64,000 nucleotides of DNA from Zarea fungicola (lineage: Eukaryota; Ascomycota; Sordariomycetes; Hypocreales; Cordycipitaceae). The stretch covers positions 1 to 64,000 of the forward strand of contig FWCC01000017.1 of the NCBI GenBank assembly GCA_900169235.1, in the 5' to 3' direction. The notes under the pieces are model-generated. The model worked only from the letters and a program-made list of their open reading frames with translations, was not told the origin of the DNA and did no database searches. Shown here piece by piece: positions 60,262 through 64,000 of this stretch (positions within the stretch are counted from its first letter, which is position 1; every line of letters starts with the position of its first letter). A program made the position numbers and the translations under genes.

Positions 60262-61472
60262 ATGGCTCTGCTAGAGTCGCCGATTTTCTGGATCACAGCC
60301 GCTCTGCTTGTCACGCTTGCCGCTGCAAACACAATGGGTCTGTTTGGAGGGAATCAAATGCCGGTGGACGGCAAGGTAAAACGGTTGCACATCCTGCCAG
60401 ATATACACAAATGACACTAACCAATTGCACACAGACTGTCCTAATCACTGGTGCCTCCGAAGGAATGGGTCTTGCCGCGGCGACGCAACTCTCTGCCAAG
60501 GGTGCCAACCTGATTCTCGTCTCCCGTAGCGTGGCCAAGCTCGAAGAAGCAATCAAAGCTGTCAAGGTGGGTAGCTGACCATTCAACCGCACTCTTCGCT
60601 TCTATCTTCTATACTTGCTATCTGAAACAGCGCAATTGGAACACAAATCTAACCTACTCTCTCTCTCTCTCTCTCCACAGGCTGCTGCAAAGAACCCCTC
60701 CACGCAGCGATTCCACTACATCGCCGCCGACGTCTCCGTCCCCTCCTACTCCGACTCGGTCGTCGCCCAGGCCACGGCTTGGAACAATGGCCGCACCCTC
60801 GACATTGTATGGTGCATCGCCGGCTACTCCAAGCCCCTCCTCTTCCTCGACACCGAACCGGCTCTAGTCCGCCGTCAAATGGACATCAACTTCCACGGCA
60901 CCGCCGACATGGCGCACACCATTCTCAGCGCATGGCTCGCGCCCGACGCGCCCGTCGAGAAGCAAGCCAAGCATCTCATCTTCACGGGCAGCGCGATCGC
61001 CTTTTACAGCATCCCGGGCTACGCCGGTTACGCGCCCTCCAAGTGGGCCATGCGCGCCCTCGCCGACACCCTCTCGCAGGAGGTTGAGCTCTACCCGCAA
61101 AACGTCAAGGTGCACATGGTCTTTCCCGGTACCATCCTCTCGCCCGGGTTCGCGGTCGAGGAGCTCTACAGGCCCGAGATCACGAAGCAGCTCGAGGCGA
61201 TGGACCCGAAGCAGACGCCCGAGGAGGTGGCGCGAATCTGCATCCGTGGGCTGGAGGCGGGCCAGTTCATGGTCGTCATCAACTGGCTAGGCCAACTCAT
61301 GCGCTTCGGCGTCGTCGGTGGCTCGCTCCGCAACAACTGGCTGCTCGACACGCTCGGTGCGTGGCTGGTACCGTTCCTCTGGATCTTTGTCCAGTATGAC
61401 CATTTCAGCTCTGTGAAGAAGTTTGGCAAGAAGCACGGTCATCCAAGCACCTACACCAAGATTCAAAAGTAA
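60262..61472 (+). CDS. TSC10: 3-ketodihydrosphingosine reductase
   Basis: Three exons (60262-60375, 60435-60566, 60681-61472) give 345 residues. An N-terminal membrane helix ([19 protein letters not shown]) is followed by an SDR core. The cofactor motif is TGASEGMG (43-50). Catalytic Asn152, Ser186, Tyr199 and Lys203 are all in place. A C-terminal hydrophobic segment ([11 protein letters not shown]) and a HGHP-type tail fit the Tsc10/KSR1 family. The enzyme reduces 3-ketodihydrosphingosine to dihydrosphingosine with NADPH at the ER membrane, the second step of sphingolipid synthesis. Intron 2 ends in a (CT)n tract. Confidence 0.92.
60657..60674 (+). repeat. (CT)9 microsatellite in intron
   Basis: The CT dinucleotide run forms the polypyrimidine tract just before the CACAG acceptor of KDSR intron 2. 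Confidence 0.85.
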
Positions 61473-61704
61473 ATGCAGATACGAATAGAAAAAAGTGAAT
61501 GCGCAGAATTGAACCACCTGCAACAAAGATTCCAAAGTAAATGGATACGAAGAAAGTGAGCCACGCAAAAATGAAGAAGGGAAACCAAAGAAAAATCAGT
61601 TGGCGCCGAAGCACACCCCCTCGCACGCAAGTAATATATTGATGTCGTTATATACTATAATCCTTAATGTACATTCTTTCCACCCCCCTAAAACCTCATT
61701 TTTC

Positions 61705-64000
61705 TTAAACTCCACTCCATTTACCAAACTTGACATAGCGCTTAAACATTTCTCTCAAAATGGCTCTGCCGTTGGCATCCATGGCATCGTTGAGAATCTT
61801 GCGTCCCTCGGGCGGCGTTATGTCAAAGATGGAGTTCATGGCGGGCTCCAGCGCTTCGCGGATCGGTCGCGGGACCGTCTCCGTCAGCTGCAGCTTGACG
61901 TACTGCATCAGTACCAGGTGCATGTGCCGCCCGGCCGAGCGCTTCGCCGCGTCCGTCGCCGAGTCCAACGCACTCTGATGCTGCGTGCGCGAGACGGCGC
62001 CGGCGGTCGGCTCGCACACCAGGGTGATGAGGCGGGCGTAGGCGTGTGCCTTGGCCTCTTGCGCGGCAACCGACGACGACGATGACGAGGAGGAGGAGCC
62101 CGCCGCCCCGACTTCGCCAATGATGAGCCTGTCGAGCAGCGTTTGCAGCACCGTCAGCAGCAGATGGTAGTGGCCTTCGAGGCGCAGTCTGTGCTTCTTG
62201 ATGACGACGTCTGTGAGCTTACAGAGCCACGCATAGGGCAGCTGCGGCTGGCGCTGCGGCTGCTCTTCACCAGGCTCCTGCACGACGATGGGGGAGAGGT
62301 CGCAAATGGTGCTCAGCGTGGCCTCGACATCCCACTGGCTGACTGCCTGCGGCTTCCTCTCCAGCAGAGAATACAGCATGCGGCATAGATTAATGTTGCC
62401 CGGCGCCGGGGCTTTGCTGAGCGCCGTCACAATTTCGCTGTAGGCGGCCGCTAGGTCATAGCCGTCAAACTTGCCAGAGTAGTCTGGCGAGCTGATGATT
62501 TGGTCGACTACCTCTTGAATCGCGAGCGTCTGGCCGTCTGTATAGCATCCACCGCGGAGCATCTCGACCAAGTCTCGCAGGTACGCCATCTTTTCTTGCA
62601 CTTGGAGAGGTTTCGTGATGGAGGTGGCGTATTCCCGAAGGAGCTGCGATCGCAGCTTGTGAGGCAGCGGCGCAAGCAGGTCAAAGGACGTGGGGGCAGG
62701 TCGCTGAAATGCTGCCGGCAATTCATTGCGAAGCAGAATCTGAACCTTCCACGCGATGACATCACCACCGGCCATCTTCGTACTGCACTGGTCAGCAAAT
62801 GCCTGCAAAGCCTCGGGCTTTCCTTTCTGAAATTCGGCCAGTGAAGCGGAAGAAGAGGAGGCATCTACAGCCGCCAGAATGCGGAGGCCTTCCTCCGAGC
62901 TGCGCTCAGTGGGGAGCTCACGCTCTTTAATCAAACGGTTGAGGACAGACATGATGGCCTTGGCCAGCATCCCTTTGCATTCGACCACAAGCTTGGCCAC
63001 CTCGGTATTGCTTTGTGAATTTGCCGACCGGGCCACAACTGCAACCAATGATTTTATCAATGAATAATGGAGGCCATACAGGTCTTTGTATTTGCTCGCA
63101 TTGGCCGCAGCAATGTATGCTGAACACTCGGCAAAGTATTTGAGACTCCTGTCATCCACTTGGTCCGCCATTTGTTTAATGTGGGCAGACGCCATCTGAG
63201 AGAACCGTTCAATGACCTCCAGTATCTCCTCGTCAGTGGCAGCCGATTTTGAAATGCAGACCGAAATTGCTTGCGCGAGTTGAAACAGTCGGTCAAATGT
63301 GATGTCATCGTAGAATGTTGCTCGCGTCATCATCTTTGTAGCCAAGCTCATCAAGTGCTTCCACGACTCTAGCGATGTCTTTTCAGGGGATTTGATCATC
63401 TTTGCTCCATTTGTATTCAAGGTATTCATGACTTTTTCTCGCTGCCAGCGATTGAAGCTGTCAAGCGGAATACGACCCAGAATCTGAATGACGAGCGTGG
63501 CATCGCGACCAGGCCAGCGTTTTTCTTTGCCAGATTGGTCCAATGACTCGATAACTTGGTCAACGAAAGCTCGTGCAAGTTTGGAGTCATTGAGATTCAT
63601 ATCATTCGTTAAAATCTTTTGCCAAAGTATTTCCTTTTCTTTTGCATCTAGTTCAGGCACAGTTGTCGCATTCTTCAACGGCTCTGGAACGCCACCACTT
63701 GCCCTTGAGAATAGTCGGTTGAAGCGGCTTCCTCCCGCAAGAAAGACGTCCAGGTAGCAAGACGCTGACAATCCGTCCTTAAAGTTGTTGGATTCCGAGT
63801 CAGCCGTATTAAGTATATTGATATTCTGTAATGACGATTCGGACATGAGTTTCTTTGCAAGCCGCCCAGCAAAGCTCTGTACTAACTTAGCCACTTCCTC
63901 AGCAACGGCCTCGTTCGTCACCAATGCATCCCAGGCGTCGTAGCAGAAACGAAAACATTCAAAGGTTTCCGCACTTTCCAAAGCGCCCTTCTTTAAAGTG
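61705..64000 (-). CDS. URB2: Urb2/Npa2-family ribosome biogenesis protein, C-terminal part
   Basis: The reverse strand is open from the window edge to a stop at 61705, giving about 764 C-terminal residues without introns. The sequence is helical and repeat-like. The last 220 residues match the Urb2/Npa2 C-terminal domain (ends around FDITPPEGRKILNDAMDANG). A poly-Ser run lies in a loop before that end. Urb2/Npa2 is a nucleolar factor for early 60S pre-ribosome assembly and 27S pre-rRNA processing. The N-terminal half is outside the window. The stop lies 232 bp from the convergent KDSR stop. Confidence 0.8.
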   Translation of the reverse strand, partial: TLKKGALESAETFECFRFCYDAWDALVTNEAVAEEVAKLVQSFAGRLAKKLMSESSLQNINILNTADSESNNFKDGLSASCYLDVFLAGGSRFNRLFSRASGGVPEPLKNATTVPELDAKEKEILWQKILTNDMNLNDSKLARAFVDQVIESLDQSGKEKRWPGRDATLVIQILGRIPLDSFNRWQREKVMNTLNTNGAKMIKSPEKTSLESWKHLMSLATKMMTRATFYDDITFDRLFQLAQAISVCISKSAATDEEILEVIERFSQMASAHIKQMADQVDDRSLKYFAECSAYIAAANASKYKDLYGLHYSLIKSLVAVVARSANSQSNTEVAKLVVECKGMLAKAIMSVLNRLIKERELPTERSSEEGLRILAAVDASSSSASLAEFQKGKPEALQAFADQCSTKMAGGDVIAWKVQILLRNELPAAFQRPAPTSFDLLAPLPHKLRSQLLREYATSITKPLQVQEKMAYLRDLVEMLRGGCYTDGQTLAIQEVVDQIISSPDYSGKFDGYDLAAAYSEIVTALSKAPAPGNINLCRMLYSLLERKPQAVSQWDVEATLSTICDLSPIVVQEPGEEQPQRQPQLPYAWLCKLTDVVIKKHRLRLEGHYHLLLTVLQTLLDRLIIGEVGAAGSSSSSSSSSVAAQEAKAHAYARLITLVCEPTAGAVSRTQHQSALDSATDAAKRSAGRHMHLVLMQYVKLQLTETVPRPIREALEPAMNSIFDITPPEGRKILNDAMDANGRAILREMFKRYVKFGKWSGV

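Overview
The window is nuclear DNA from a filamentous ascomycete. Genes carry short (about 50-130 nt) GT-AG introns with CTAAC-like branch sites. Both strands are used with no operons. The families are typical of Pezizomycotina: a Zn2Cys6 regulator, a Dal5-type permease, a GH92 mannosidase, a BAR-PH-ArfGAP protein, an FHA kinase and eIF3m. GTAC-rich non-coding DNA hints at Hypocreales, but the species cannot be read from the sequence. I rebuilt 19 genes by joining exons at splice sites, plus one tentative small gene. Two genes run off the window edges.

Layout, left to right. 1-6.3 kb: 5' end of an EXD1-like 3'-5' exonuclease (-), a possible small cysteine-rich gene (+), a two-finger C2H2 protein (+), and a GH92 alpha-mannosidase (+) with an in-frame TAG. 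6.3-17.3 kb: a C2/MUN (Munc13-like) exocytosis protein (-) and a BAR-PH-ArfGAP protein (+), divergent across 3.1 kb without genes. 19.3-28 kb: an FHA-domain checkpoint kinase (+), eIF3m (+) and a PX/DUF3818 lipid-binding protein (-). 29.6-41.3 kb: a metabolic block with a Dal5-family transporter (-), a Zn2Cys6 activator (-), a fused HyuA-HyuB 5-oxoprolinase/hydantoinase-type enzyme (+) and an SDR oxidoreductase (+). 42.3-47 kb: a small membrane protein with three 63-bp repeats (+) and a 917-residue disordered protein (-). 47-53 kb: six kilobases without a supportable gene, rich in GTAC. 53-64 kb: CGR1 (+), a coiled-coil membrane-anchored protein (+), an NRDE2-family protein (-), 3-ketodihydrosphingosine reductase (+), and the C-terminal part of an Urb2/Npa2 ribosome-biogenesis protein (-).

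Most genes are housekeeping: trafficking, checkpoint signalling, translation initiation, ribosome biogenesis, sphingolipid synthesis and RNA processing. The best candidate for a little-described system is the 29.6-41.3 kb block. It holds a transporter, a regulator, a cyclic-amide hydrolase and a dehydrogenase. The regulator and hydrolase share a 613-bp divergent promoter with a near-perfect 16-bp palindrome, and GATA-factor sites lie just before the hydrolase start. Its substrate is not evident from sequence. Other points of interest are the interrupted GH92 gene, three frame-preserving introns without stops, the repeat-bearing membrane protein, and a hairpin carrying stress-response-type AGGGG motifs.
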